A stretch of DNA of 64,000 nucleotides from Streptomyces griseorubiginosus (GTDB lineage: Bacteria; Actinomycetota; Actinomycetes; Streptomycetales; Streptomycetaceae), in NCBI RefSeq assembly GCF_001514195.1, contig NZ_KQ948735.1, positions 733,413 to 797,412 of the forward strand, written 5' to 3'. A program made the translations under genes and the position numbers. Below the pieces are notes generated by a model that did not search any database, was not told the DNA's origin, and worked only from the letters and a program-made list of their open reading frames with translations. How positions within the stretch are numbered: position 1 is the stretch's first letter; the number at the start of each line of letters is the position of its first letter. Below are positions 44,363 to 53,829 of this stretch, in pieces.

Positions 44363-47300
44363 TTGAGCGTCGTCCTGTTCCGCCGACCCGCCCGCCGCCG
44401 CGGTCCCGAGATGCCCGAAGGAGAGCTGACCCTCCAGGAGCCGCCCACGCTCCCGGAGACCGTGCCGGACACCTCCGCCGTGTGGACCTATCTGCCGATG
44501 GCGATGATGTCGGTGTCGATGATGCTGGTGTTCATCCGGCCCGGCGGCACCAGCAGCGTCTTCAGCTACCTCGCGCTCGGCATGATGGTGCTGGCCTCCG
44601 GCGCCATGATGGTCGGCCAGGTGATGCGCAAGAGCGGCGAGCGCAAGCAGCGGCTGCACGGCGAACGCCGGGACTACCTGCGGTACTTGACCCAGACCCG
44701 CGCCAAGGTCCAGCGGGCCGTCATCGAGCAGCAGCAGGCCCTCGCGTGGCGGCACCCGGCCCCGGTCGCGCTGCGCTCCCTGGTGCGCACCACCCGCCTG
44801 TGGGAACGGCGGCCCAAGGACGACGACTTCGGCGAGGTCCGCATCGCGGTCGGCGAGCAGCAGCTGTCGATGCGGCTCAGCCCCCTGTCCACCAAGCCGG
44901 TCGACGACCTGGAGCCGCTGTCCGCGCATGCCCTGCGTCGCTTCGTACGCGCCTACAGCACGGTCCCCGACCAGCCCATCGGCCTGTATCTCCGGTCCTG
45001 GTCCCGGGTGTTGCTGCGCGGCGACGAAGAGGCCGTACGGTCCCTGGTGCGGGCCGCGCTGTGCCAGCTCGCGGTGTTCCACGCGCCCGAGGACCTGTGG
45101 ATCGCGCTGTGCGTCTCCGACGAGCGCCGCGCGCAGTGGGAGTGGGCCAAGTGGCTGCCGCACACCCTGCACCCGCAGGAGCGGGACGGCGCCGGACCCG
45201 CCCGGATGGTGGCGTCGACCTTCACCGACCTGGAGGACCTGCTGGGCGCGGAGTTCACCGAGCGGGCCGCCTTCGACCCCGACGAACTCCCGGGCCGCGA
45301 CGAGCCGTTCACCGTGATCGTGGTGGACGGCGTGACGGTCCCGGCCGGACACCGGCTCGACGGGCCCGGGGCCCGCAACACCGTCGTCCTCGACCTGTCC
45401 GGGGCGCTGAGCTGGCGCCCGGGGCGGACCACGCTCCGCCTCGACGTACGGCCCGGCTCGGTGAGGCTGGTGCGCACCGACCGCAGCCGCAAGGAGCAGT
45501 CCACCCCACTCGGCCGGCCGGACGCGCTCGGGCTGGCCGGGGCCGAGGCGCTGGCCCGGCTGCTGGCGCCCTACCGGATGAGTCTGAGCGCGGACGCGGC
45601 CGAACCCCTCGCCAGCGACGTCCAGTTGACCACCCTGCTCGGCATCCCCGACCTGTACCGGCACGACCCGGCGACCCTGTGGCGGCGCGCCACCGGGGCC
45701 GCCCGGCTGCGGGTGCCGGTCGCCGTGGGCGCCGACGGACGGCCCGTCGAACTGGACATCAAGGAGTCCGCACAGGGCGGCATGGGCCCGCACGGCATGC
45801 TCATCGGCGCCACCGGCTCCGGCAAGAGCGAGCTGCTGCGGACCCTGGTACTGGGCCTTGCCCTGACCAACTCCTCCGAGACCCTGAACTTCGTCCTCGT
45901 CGACTTCAAGGGCGGCGCCACCTTCCTCGGCCTCGACGGACTGCCGCACACCTCGGCCGTCATCACCAACCTCGCCGACGAGGTCGCCCTCGTCGAGCGC
46001 ATGCAGGACGCCCTGCACGGCGAACTGATCCGCCGCCAGGAGCTGTTGCGCGCCGCCGGGAACTACAGCTCCGCCCTGGAGTACGAGAAGGCACGCGCGG
46101 CCGGAACCCCCCTCGAACCGCTTCCCAGCCTGTTCGTCGTCGTCGACGAGTTCAGCGAACTGCTCGCCGCACACCGGGAGTTCATGGACCTGTTCGTGAT
46201 GATCGGACGGCTCGGGCGCTCGCTCGGGGTGCATCTGCTGCTGGCCTCGCAGCGCCTCGACGAGGGGCGCATGCACGCTCTGGAGAGCCACCTGTCGTAC
46301 CGCATCGGCCTGCGGACCTTCTCCGCCATGGAGAGCCGTGGCGTGCTCGGGGTGCCGGACGCCTACCAGCTGCCCTCGCAGCCCGGCGCCGGGTTCCTCA
46401 AGAGCGGGGTGGAGGCGCTGACCCGGTTCCGGGCGGCCTATGTGTCCGGGACCTACCGGCAGCGCCGCGGCGGGGTCGCCCAGGCCAGGGTGGCCAGCCA
46501 GATCGTGCCGTGGACGGCGGGCTGGGTGGTGCCGCGGGCCGTCGCACCGGCCGCGCCCGTCGTCACCCCGGACGAGGAGTCCTCGGACACGCTCCTCTCC
46601 GTCGCCCTGGACCGGCTGCGGGACTCCGGGCCACCGGCCCACGAGGTGTGGCTGCCGCCGCTGGGAGCGCCGTCGACACTGGACGAACTCCTGCCGGGCA
46701 TCGCGGAGGACCCCGAGCGCGGACTGACCGCCACCGGCTGGCCGGGCGCCGGACGCCTGCGGGTGCCCGTCGGGCTCGTCGACAAGCCGTTCGAGCAGCG
46801 GCGGGACCCGCTGGTGGTGGACCTGTCCGCGGCCGGTGGCCATGTGGCGGTCGCGGGCGGCTCGCAGAGCGGCAAGTCGACGGTGGTCCGCACCCTCATC
46901 ACCGCGCTCGCCCTCACCCACACCCCGCGCGAAGTCCAGTTCTACTGCCTGGACTTCGGCGGCGGCTCACTGGCCGCGCTCGCCGGACTGCCGCACGTCG
47001 CGGGAGTCGCCAGCAGGCTCGACAGCGAACGGATCAGCAGGACCGTGGCCGAGGTGAACACCCTGCTCGCCGACCGCGAACGGTTCTTCCTCGACCACGG
47101 CATCGACTCCATGGCCGCCTACCGACGGCGGCGCGCGGAGGGCGAGTTCGCCGACCAGCCGCACGGGGACGTGTTCCTCGTCGTCGACGGCTGGTCCACG
47201 GTCCGCCAGGACCACGACACCCACGTGGCCACCTTCAACCAGATCGCCGCGCGCGGCCTCAACTTCGGGGTGCACCTCGTCGTCACCACCGCCCGCTGGG

Positions 47301-48328
47301 TGGAGCTGTCCGCCCAGATCCGCGACCAGGCCGCCACCCGGCTCGAACTGCGGCTCGGCGACACGATGGACTCCGTCGTGGACATCCGCAAGGCGGCCTC
47401 CGTGCCGCGCACCGGCGGGCGGGGCCTGACCTCGGACGGCAAGCTGCACTTCCTCGCCGCGCTGCCGAGGATCGACGGCGACCCGGACACGGACACCCTC
47501 GCGGAGGGGGTCGCCGACCTGGTGGAACGGATCGCGGGCGCATGGTCGGGCCCGGGAGCGCCGCCGGTACGAATGCTCCCGCACCGCCTGCCGCTGTCCT
47601 CCCTGCCCGCCCCGGAGCTCGCCGAGGGCCTGCGCATCCCGCTGGGCCTCGACGAGGAGAAGCTCGCACCGGTCTGGCACGACTTCTCGCGCACCCCGCA
47701 CCTCGTCGCCGTCGGCGACACCGAGAGCGGCAAGACCAACCTGCTGCGGCTGGTCGCGCAGGCGGTCACCTCCCGGTACACGGCCGCTGAGGCCCGGGTA
47801 CTGGTCGTGGACTACCGGCGCGAACTGGTGGACGCGGTGCCACCGGAGTACCAGCTCGGGCACGCGGTGTCCGTGGACTCCCTGAAGGAGCTGGTGGCGG
47901 GGTCGGCACGGGCGCTGAAGACCCGGGCGCCGGGGCCCGACATCACCCCGGCACGGATGCGGCTCGCCGACTGGTGGAAGGGCCCGCGGCTGTTCGTCCT
48001 GATCGACGACTACGACATGATCGGCGGCAGCAACGCCTTCGACCACCCCTTCGCCCCGCTCTTCGACCACCTCGCGCTGGGCCACGAGGTCGGCCTGCAC
48101 GTGGTGGCGGTCCGCTCGGCCACGGGCGCGGGGCGCGGCCTCAACGACCAGCTCCTGCGCCGGCTGGACGAGGTCAACACGCCAGGCCTGCTGCTGTCGT
48201 GCCCCCCGTCGGAGGGCTACGTCTTCGGCAACACCAAGCCACGGAACCTCCCGGCGGGCCGAGCACTGAGCATCGTCCGCCGGAAGGCGACACTGATCCA
48301 GACGGGGTTGGCGGGGCCGGAGGCCTGA
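44363..48328 (+). CDS. eccC: Type VII secretion ATPase EccC (FtsK/SpoIIIE family)
   Basis: Product of 1321 residues. Two transmembrane helices (about 38-85) anchor it, followed by three FtsK/SpoIIIE ATPase domains with Walker A motifs GATGSGKS (482), GGSQSGKS (832) and GDTESGKT (1118). All three keep Lys and Ser/Thr. EccC recognises WXG100 substrates and drives secretion; here the EccCa and EccCb parts are one polypeptide. The start is TTG with GAGGAG 8 nt upstream. It is divergent from eccD and ends before a hairpin element in the convergent gap with mycP. Confidence 0.94.
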   Translation: MSVVLFRRPARRRGPEMPEGELTLQEPPTLPETVPDTSAVWTYLPMAMMSVSMMLVFIRPGGTSSVFSYLALGMMVLASGAMMVGQVMRKSGERKQRLHGERRDYLRYLTQTRAKVQRAVIEQQQALAWRHPAPVALRSLVRTTRLWERRPKDDDFGEVRIAVGEQQLSMRLSPLSTKPVDDLEPLSAHALRRFVRAYSTVPDQPIGLYLRSWSRVLLRGDEEAVRSLVRAALCQLAVFHAPEDLWIALCVSDERRAQWEWAKWLPHTLHPQERDGAGPARMVASTFTDLEDLLGAEFTERAAFDPDELPGRDEPFTVIVVDGVTVPAGHRLDGPGARNTVVLDLSGALSWRPGRTTLRLDVRPGSVRLVRTDRSRKEQSTPLGRPDALGLAGAEALARLLAPYRMSLSADAAEPLASDVQLTTLLGIPDLYRHDPATLWRRATGAARLRVPVAVGADGRPVELDIKESAQGGMGPHGMLIGATGSGKSELLRTLVLGLALTNSSETLNFVLVDFKGGATFLGLDGLPHTSAVITNLADEVALVERMQDALHGELIRRQELLRAAGNYSSALEYEKARAAGTPLEPLPSLFVVVDEFSELLAAHREFMDLFVMIGRLGRSLGVHLLLASQRLDEGRMHALESHLSYRIGLRTFSAMESRGVLGVPDAYQLPSQPGAGFLKSGVEALTRFRAAYVSGTYRQRRGGVAQARVASQIVPWTAGWVVPRAVAPAAPVVTPDEESSDTLLSVALDRLRDSGPPAHEVWLPPLGAPSTLDELLPGIAEDPERGLTATGWPGAGRLRVPVGLVDKPFEQRRDPLVVDLSAAGGHVAVAGGSQSGKSTVVRTLITALALTHTPREVQFYCLDFGGGSLAALAGLPHVAGVASRLDSERISRTVAEVNTLLADRERFFLDHGIDSMAAYRRRRAEGEFADQPHGDVFLVVDGWSTVRQDHDTHVATFNQIAARGLNFGVHLVVTTARWVELSAQIRDQAATRLELRLGDTMDSVVDIRKAASVPRTGGRGLTSDGKLHFLAALPRIDGDPDTDTLAEGVADLVERIAGAWSGPGAPPVRMLPHRLPLSSLPAPELAEGLRIPLGLDEEKLAPVWHDFSRTPHLVAVGDTESGKTNLLRLVAQAVTSRYTAAEARVLVVDYRRELVDAVPPEYQLGHAVSVDSLKELVAGSARALKTRAPGPDITPARMRLADWWKGPRLFVLIDDYDMIGGSNAFDHPFAPLFDHLALGHEVGLHVVAVRSATGAGRGLNDQLLRRLDEVNTPGLLLSCPPSEGYVFGNTKPRNLPAGRALSIVRRKATLIQTGLAGPEA

Positions 48329-48372
48329 CCCGGGGGACGTCGTGGGCCGGCCGGCGGTGAGGGCTTTTGGCT

Positions 48373-48408
48373 TTCAGGGGCGCGGGGAACTGCGCGACCA
48401 GCCCCCAC
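48373..48408. terminator. 36-bp hairpin element, copy 1 (eccC/mycP convergent gap)
   Basis: A segment with arms GGGGC and GCCCC around inner GCG/CGC pairing, identical base for base to 61826-61861. Both copies lie between convergent genes, which fits a bidirectional terminator family common in Streptomyces. Confidence 0.7.
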
Positions 48409-48426
48409 CGGCCGGCAGCCGACGAC

Positions 48427-49614
48427 CTACCCGGCCCCCGAGTCCGTTGTCGTCATCCCGCGCCTCCGAAGCCGGAAGACCGCCCCCACCCACGCGACCC
48501 CCAAGCCCACCGCAACTCCCGCCGACGCGACGGCCAGCGCACGGTGGCCCGCGATCGTCGCCGACGCGTCGGTGTCGAGGCGGACGGCACCTTCCGCCGC
48601 AGCGCCCGTCGAAGGCGCCGTTCCCTCACCCCGTACGGCCGTCACCGCCGCATACGGATCCAGCCGGGGCACGTCGGACGGATACGCCGTCCCCGTGAGC
48701 CGCGCAGCCGTCTGCGTGGCCGTCAGGTCGGGATGCGCGGACCGCACCAGCGCCGCGGTACCGGCGACGTACGCCGCCGCGAGCGACGCACCGGAACCGA
48801 TGTAGTGCCCCTTGCCGGAGGGGCCGACACCCACGACACCGTCACCTGGAGCCGCGAGGTCGGCTCGCAGGGGACTGGGCGCGTTCGCGGGCCGGGAGCC
48901 CTTCGCGTCGACGTCCAGGACGGAGAGGACCCCGGAATCCGAGGCGGGCCAGTAGTCCCGGGGCGGCGGAGGCGACGCGCCGGCCGGCCCGGTCGGATCG
49001 GGAGCCGCCGCCGCGATCACCAGCGCGTCCCGCTTCGCGGCGTACGCCACCGCGCCCGTCAGATCCGCGGACCCCTGCGCCAGCGCGGGGGAGACGACGA
49101 TGACCTCGGCGCCCGCCTGCGCCGCCGAGCGGATCCCGGCGGCCAGCGAGGCGGCCGTGGCCCCGCCCCGGGCGTCCGTGCCGCGCACGGCGAGGACACG
49201 GGCCCCGCTCGCGACCCCCGCGAAGCGCACCTGCCCGGAGGGCGCGGCCGCGATCAGGCCCGCCACGAAGGTCCCGTGTCCCACACAGTCCCCGTCCGCC
49301 GCGCCCACCGACGTCACGCGGCCCGCCAGCGCGGGTGCCTGCGCCGCGACCCCGGTGTCCACGACCGCGACCGTCACCCCGGCACCGCCCGCGCTGCCAC
49401 CCGCCGTCCGCCACACCCGCGCGAGCCCCAACGACCGCTGCTCCCACGGCACGGCCTTCGCCACCGCGGACGACCCCGCCGTACAGGAGGCTCCAGCAGC
49501 CAGCGCGGAGGGGATCACCGGGAGGTTCACCCCGCCGTCGGCGAGAGGGGCCGCCGCGGCCGGTCCACCCAGAGCCGTCAACGCCAGGACCAACACGCCT
49601 ATGGGACGCCTCAC
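48427..49614 (-). CDS. mycP: Mycosin-type subtilisin protease MycP with altered oxyanion site
   Basis: Product of 395 residues. Signal peptide (about 1-22), subtilisin S8 domain and a C-terminal transmembrane helix ([21 protein letters not shown]) with Arg-rich end: the mycosin plan. Asp86 (VVDTGV), His113 (GHGTFVAG) and Ser277 (GSGASLAAA) are present. The oxyanion-hole Asn usually in AAAGN is missing (AAAAPDP), and the Ser motif is GASLAAA rather than GTSxAAP. Mycosins stabilise the T7SS membrane complex and process some substrates; activity here is uncertain. The GTG start overlaps the preceding stop (GTGA). Confidence 0.88.
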   Translation of the reverse strand: MRRPIGVLVLALTALGGPAAAAPLADGGVNLPVIPSALAAGASCTAGSSAVAKAVPWEQRSLGLARVWRTAGGSAGGAGVTVAVVDTGVAAQAPALAGRVTSVGAADGDCVGHGTFVAGLIAAAPSGQVRFAGVASGARVLAVRGTDARGGATAASLAAGIRSAAQAGAEVIVVSPALAQGSADLTGAVAYAAKRDALVIAAAAPDPTGPAGASPPPPRDYWPASDSGVLSVLDVDAKGSRPANAPSPLRADLAAPGDGVVGVGPSGKGHYIGSGASLAAAYVAGTAALVRSAHPDLTATQTAARLTGTAYPSDVPRLDPYAAVTAVRGEGTAPSTGAAAEGAVRLDTDASATIAGHRALAVASAGVAVGLGVAWVGAVFRLRRRGMTTTDSGAG

Positions 49615-52600
49615 TTGACCACCCCGCCCGGCACGTCCGTCGGCAGCAGCAGCCGCAGATCGTCGAAGCCGGGCGCGGCCATCGCGCTGATACGGCCCGC
49701 CTGGCGGGTCATCATCGTCTCCAGGACCTGCCGGGCCAGGCGCGCGTTGCCGAAGGAGCGGTCACGGGGCAGGGCGTCGAAGTGGGTGCGCAGGGCCGTG
49801 CCCGTGCCCGGTCCGCACGCGTAGCCGTTCGTCTCCGCGTGCTGCCGGACGATGGTGACCAGCTCGTCGGTGGAGTAGTCGGTGAACTCCACGCGGCGCG
49901 AGAAGCGGGACGACAGGCCCGGGTTGGAGGCCAGAAAGCCGGCCATCTCCTCCGTGTAGCCCGCGACGATGACGACGACTTCGTCCCGGTGGTCCTCCAT
50001 CAGCTTCAGCAGGGTGTCCACCGCCTCCCTGCCGAAGTCCGAGGACCCGGACGGGCCCGGAGGGGTGAGGGTGTAGGCCTCGTCGACGAACAGCACACCA
50101 CCCAGGGCCCGTTCGAAGACCTCACGGGTCAGCTGGGCGGTGTGGCCCACATAGCGACCCACCAGGTCGGCGCGGGCCACCTCGACCAGCTGGCCGCGGG
50201 GCAACACGCCGAGGGAGGCGAGGAGTTCGCCGTAGAGGCGGGCGACCGTGGTCTTGCCGGTGCCGGGCGGGCCCGTGAAGACCAGGTGGTGGCTGATGCG
50301 GGGGGCCGGGAGACCGGCGGCCTCGCGGCGGCGGGCGGTGGCCAGGAGGTTGACCAGGTCCGTGACGTCCCGCTTGACGCCGGCCAGGCCGGTCATCTCG
50401 CCGAGCCGGGTCAGCGGGTCACCGCCCGCGGGGCCCGCGTCGCTCACGGCGGCCGCCGCGTCCTCACCCACGTCCTGCGGGACGAAGAGCGCCAAGTCCC
50501 GCTGGCCGATCTCGACTTGGGAGGCGAGCCGGGTCGCCTGGCGGTCCACCATCTCCTCGAAGAGCTGACGGGCCGCGCGGCCGTTGCCGAAGGTCGCGTC
50601 GCGCGGCATCCGCTCGAAGCGGACCGCCAGGGCCTTGCGGGTGTCGTCCGCCAGCTCGTACTGGTGACGGGCGCACATCGACTCCATGATGGCGACCAGC
50701 TCGGGGACCGAGTAGTTCGAGAACTCGACGGTCCGCGAGAAGCGGGACGCGAGACCCGGGTTGGAGGCCAGGAAGCCGGTCATCTCCTCGCTGTAGCCGG
50801 CCACCACCACGACCATGTCCTCGCGGTGGTCCTCCATCAGCTTCAGCAGGGTGTCCACGGCCTCCCGGCCGAAGTCGGCCCCGCTGCTGCGGCTGTCGGA
50901 GACCAGCGTGTACGCCTCGTCGATGAACAGGACACCGCCCAGCGCCCTGTTGAAGGTCTCCGTGGTCTTGATGGCCGTGCCGCCGACGATCTGCGCCACG
51001 AGGTCCGCGCGCGAGACCTCGACCAGGTGGCCGGAGCGCAGCACGCCCAACTCGGTGAGGATCGCGCCGTAGAGGCGGGCGACGGTGGTCTTGCCGGTGC
51101 CGGGCGGGCCCGCGAAGACCAGGTGGCGGCTCATGGGCGGCACCGGCATCCCCATGCTCGCCCGGCGCTGCGCGAGCCGGGTGAGGTTGACCAGCGTCCG
51201 GACCTGCTGCTTGACGTCCTCCAGGCCGATGAGCGCCTCCAACTCGCCCAGCGCACCGCTCCCTTGCTGCCCCTCCGCGCCGGGGGAGGAGGCCGTGGCG
51301 CCCGCCGGGTCCGTGCCCTCCGCGTCTCCCAGACCCCAGGCGTCCCGGCGGCCGTTGTCCGCGCTGGTCAGCCCCTCCACGGCGAGCCGGTCACCCGGGC
51401 GCACCTGCACCAGACCGCCACCGGTGTTCTCCCGGGCTGTGCAGTTGACCAGGGAGACCGGCGCGTCGGTGTCGACGCGGAAGCCGTCGCCCTCGCTGCG
51501 CAGCGCCTCGCAGGAGGTGAACGCGCCGCGTCCGCCGTCCTCCACGACCACACCGTGGCCGCCCGCACCGGTCACCCGCAGTCTGCTGGCGGTGAGTTCG
51601 CCGCCCTTCTCCACCAGGACCCCGGGGTGCGCGCTGCCGCGGTCGCCGCGGATCTCGCAGTCCCGGAGGGTGACGCTGCCGTCCGGCCCGACCGACAGAC
51701 CGGGTCCGCCCGCCACCTCGACGCTGCCGCCGCCGACGTACAGGTTGCCGTCGTCCTCCACCCGGACGCCCGCCCCGCCGGGACGTTCGACCACGCAGTC
51801 CTCCAGACGGCCGCGCCCGTCGGCCGAGACCTCCACGCCGTGGCCGCCGGGGGCCGTGACGAGTGCCCGCCGCAGCAGCGGGTTCGCCCCGGTCCGCACG
51901 GAGATGCCGACGCCGCCGGCGTCCACCACCTCCAGCCGGTCCAGTTCGGCCACCGACTCCTCCTCCAGGAGCACACCGGCCGCCGAACTCCCCTGCACGG
52001 AAAGGCCGATGAGCACCGGCGAAGACGACCCGCCGACCCGCAGCGCCGGTGCCCGCGCCGCCTCCAGACGGCAGTCCTCGATCGTGCCGCGCGACCGCTC
52101 CAGCACGGCCATGCCGTGGCCCTCGGTCCGGGTCGTACGGCAGCGCCGCAGCCACGGATCGGTGCCGCCGGACAGCACGATCCCGGGGCCGGTGGTGCCG
52201 GTGACCGTCACGTCCTCCAGGGTGGTGCGCGCCGCGCTGCTCAGGTGGACGCCGGTGCTGGTGTCGTGCACGGCGGTGCGCACGACCCGGGTGGTGCAGT
52301 GGTCCTCCAGGGCGATCGCGGGCTTGTCGGTGGAGGAGATGTCGCAGTCCTCGACCGAGCCGCGCGCCTCGCCGTTCGCGAGGACGCCGTTGCCGCGCGC
52401 GTCCCGGACCGTGCAGCCGCGCAGGGTGACCCGGCCGCGTTCGCCGATCACCGCGCCCGAGGTGCCCAGGTGCTCCACCGTGCACGACTCGACCGAACTG
52501 TCCACGGGGGAGGTGACGACCAGGCCCGCGCCCTGCGGGTTGGTGACCCGGCAGTCGCGCATGGCCAGCGAGCCGGTGCCCCGGGCGAGCAGCGCGGTCC

Positions 52601-52952
52601 AGCCCGCGCCGGTCACGTCGCAGCCCTCCAGGGCGAGTTGGCCGCGCGCCACGTCGACCACCGGCAACTCCTCGTCCCGGCCGGTCAGGACGAGATCGGT
52701 GAGCATCACCGCGTCCGCCTTCAGCACCACCGCGCTGCCGCGCCGGGGCGCGATCTCCACGCTGCCGCGGGCCTGTTCGGCCACGATCGTCACCCGGGTG
52801 CCGATCACCAGGCCCTCCTGGTAACGGCCCGGGCGGACACTGATCACGGCTCCGCCGCGCGCCCGCTCCAGTGCCTCGCCGATGGTCCGGAAGGAGTCCG
52901 CGGGGGAGTCCGGGGCGGGTTCCTGGCAGACGGTCAGTAGCTGGCGTGGCAC
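49611..52952 (-). CDS. eccA: EccA-like tandem AAA ATPase with N-terminal beta-helix domain
   Basis: Product of 1113 residues. The first 560 residues are right-handed parallel beta-helix repeats ([23 protein letters not shown], then many 23-residue turns such as [18 protein letters not shown]). Two CbbX/EccA-type AAA domains follow, with Walker [10 protein letters not shown] near 616 and 894 and [16 protein letters not shown] Walker B motifs; both look intact. EccA ATPases help dissociate or deliver T7SS substrates. The GTG start has TGGAGG 7 nt upstream. It lies 43 bp after the sigma factor gene and overlaps mycP. The gene name rests on the AAA domains; the beta-helix is not in mycobacterial EccA. 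Confidence 0.85.
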   Translation of the reverse strand: MPRQLLTVCQEPAPDSPADSFRTIGEALERARGGAVISVRPGRYQEGLVIGTRVTIVAEQARGSVEIAPRRGSAVVLKADAVMLTDLVLTGRDEELPVVDVARGQLALEGCDVTGAGWTALLARGTGSLAMRDCRVTNPQGAGLVVTSPVDSSVESCTVEHLGTSGAVIGERGRVTLRGCTVRDARGNGVLANGEARGSVEDCDISSTDKPAIALEDHCTTRVVRTAVHDTSTGVHLSSAARTTLEDVTVTGTTGPGIVLSGGTDPWLRRCRTTRTEGHGMAVLERSRGTIEDCRLEAARAPALRVGGSSSPVLIGLSVQGSSAAGVLLEEESVAELDRLEVVDAGGVGISVRTGANPLLRRALVTAPGGHGVEVSADGRGRLEDCVVERPGGAGVRVEDDGNLYVGGGSVEVAGGPGLSVGPDGSVTLRDCEIRGDRGSAHPGVLVEKGGELTASRLRVTGAGGHGVVVEDGGRGAFTSCEALRSEGDGFRVDTDAPVSLVNCTARENTGGGLVQVRPGDRLAVEGLTSADNGRRDAWGLGDAEGTDPAGATASSPGAEGQQGSGALGELEALIGLEDVKQQVRTLVNLTRLAQRRASMGMPVPPMSRHLVFAGPPGTGKTTVARLYGAILTELGVLRSGHLVEVSRADLVAQIVGGTAIKTTETFNRALGGVLFIDEAYTLVSDSRSSGADFGREAVDTLLKLMEDHREDMVVVVAGYSEEMTGFLASNPGLASRFSRTVEFSNYSVPELVAIMESMCARHQYELADDTRKALAVRFERMPRDATFGNGRAARQLFEEMVDRQATRLASQVEIGQRDLALFVPQDVGEDAAAAVSDAGPAGGDPLTRLGEMTGLAGVKRDVTDLVNLLATARRREAAGLPAPRISHHLVFTGPPGTGKTTVARLYGELLASLGVLPRGQLVEVARADLVGRYVGHTAQLTREVFERALGGVLFVDEAYTLTPPGPSGSSDFGREAVDTLLKLMEDHRDEVVVIVAGYTEEMAGFLASNPGLSSRFSRRVEFTDYSTDELVTIVRQHAETNGYACGPGTGTALRTHFDALPRDRSFGNARLARQVLETMMTRQAGRISAMAAPGFDDLRLLLPTDVPGGVVK

Positions 52953-52995
52953 GCCGGAGCCTCCAGTGAGATGTGAGTGGCGTAGGGGGAGCCGG

Positions 52996-53556
52996 TCAGC
53001 GCAGCGCGGCCGGGCCGGCCGCGCCGAGCGAGGTGAGGGCGTGCCGCAGGGCCCGCAGGGCGTGGCTGCTGCGGGACTTGACCGTGCCCTGGGGGAGGTT
53101 CAGTTCGGCCGCGGTCTCCTCGATGCTGCGGTCGAGGCAGTAGCGGTGCACCAGCACCTCCCGGTGCGGGCGGTCGAGTTCGGCCAGCGCCCGGGTCAAC
53201 ACCTGTGACGTCAGGGTGCGTTCGCTGCTGTCGGAGACGACTTCGCGGTCCAGGGCGGTGGGGATGAGGTCCGCGGGACGGGCCCGGCGGGTGCGGTGGG
53301 CGTCGATGGCCAGCCGCCGTACGACGGTGAAGAGCCACGGTCGGGTCAGCCCCGGTGTCGAGGTGAGCCGGTCGGCGTGGCGCCAGGCCCTCAGCACGGC
53401 CTCCTGGACGATGTCCTCGGCCCCGTGCACGTCCCCCAGGGTCAGTCCCTGGGCGAACTGGAGCAGGGCGGTGCCGTGCGTCTGGTAGATCACACGCGCG
53501 AAGGCCTGGCCCCCGTCCGGGCATTCTCTGTTCTCCTGCTGCTCGTTCGCGATCAC
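52996..53556 (-). CDS. ECF RNA polymerase sigma factor of the T7SS island
   Basis: Product of about 186 residues. Region 2 ([31 protein letters not shown]) and region 4 ([36 protein letters not shown]) are clear. No anti-sigma gene is adjacent, so control may be at its own transcription. The GTG at 53556 is the only start that fits the domain, although its ribosome site is poor. The open frame continues upstream through the putative promoter and cannot be coding there if that promoter is real. It heads a sigma-eccA-mycP unit. A GAGAAC-N17-CGTA element lies about 100 bp upstream, as before eccD and the esx genes. Confidence 0.88.
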   Translation of the reverse strand: MIANEQQENRECPDGGQAFARVIYQTHGTALLQFAQGLTLGDVHGAEDIVQEAVLRAWRHADRLTSTPGLTRPWLFTVVRRLAIDAHRTRRARPADLIPTALDREVVSDSSERTLTSQVLTRALAELDRPHREVLVHRYCLDRSIEETAAELNLPQGTVKSRSSHALRALRHALTSLGAAGPAALR

Positions 53557-53655
53557 GCACCGATCGTCGGGGCCGCCGATCGGCTGCCGATCGATTCCCG
53601 ATTGCCGTTCGATGGTCGTCCGAGGCCTGTGCGCGCCGCCGGCCCCATCTCTCAC

Positions 53656-53682
53656 TACGGAGCAGAGCCGCGTGGGGTTCTC
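53656..53682 (-). promoter_or_regulatory. Putative autoregulated ECF-type promoter of the sigma-eccA-mycP unit
   Basis: Minus strand GAGAAC (53682-53677), 17-nt spacer, CGTA (53659-53656). The -35 and -10 match the elements before eccD and the cargo operon; the spacer is 1 nt shorter and the downstream half of the palindrome is lost. Confidence 0.55.
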
Positions 53683-53753
53683 ACCCCGGAAGGGAATCCG
53701 GCCCGCCGTGTCAACGGGTAACGGTACGGTAACGGCCGTGGTGGAGGCAGAAC

Positions 53754-53775
53754 CTACGGCCCCGGGGCCCCGTAG
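53754..53775. terminator. Probable terminator after the second SARP-type gene
   Basis: CTACGG (53754-53759) and CCGTAG (53770-53775) flank a CCCCGGGGCC-type core about 55 bp beyond the minus-strand stop at 53830. It separates that gene from the sigma promoter. Confidence 0.45.
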
Positions 53776-53829
53776 TGCGGGTGAGTGTCCCGTCCGCCGG
53801 CACGAGGAGGTGCACCGATGCGGCGACCC

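Noticed and set aside
44291..44363. ECF-type promoter for eccC on the + strand
   Set aside because: The palindromic CCGTAATACGG also reads on the + strand, but no GAAC-type -35 is found at 16 to 19 nt upstream.
44258..46921. Upstream extension of the eccD frame
   Set aside because: It runs antisense through eccC; EccD starts naturally at the ubiquitin-like domain after a good ribosome site at 44257.
53805..53820. Good GAGGAGG site and ATG on the + strand
   Set aside because: The frame it opens is antisense to the second SARP-type gene and has no recognisable domain.
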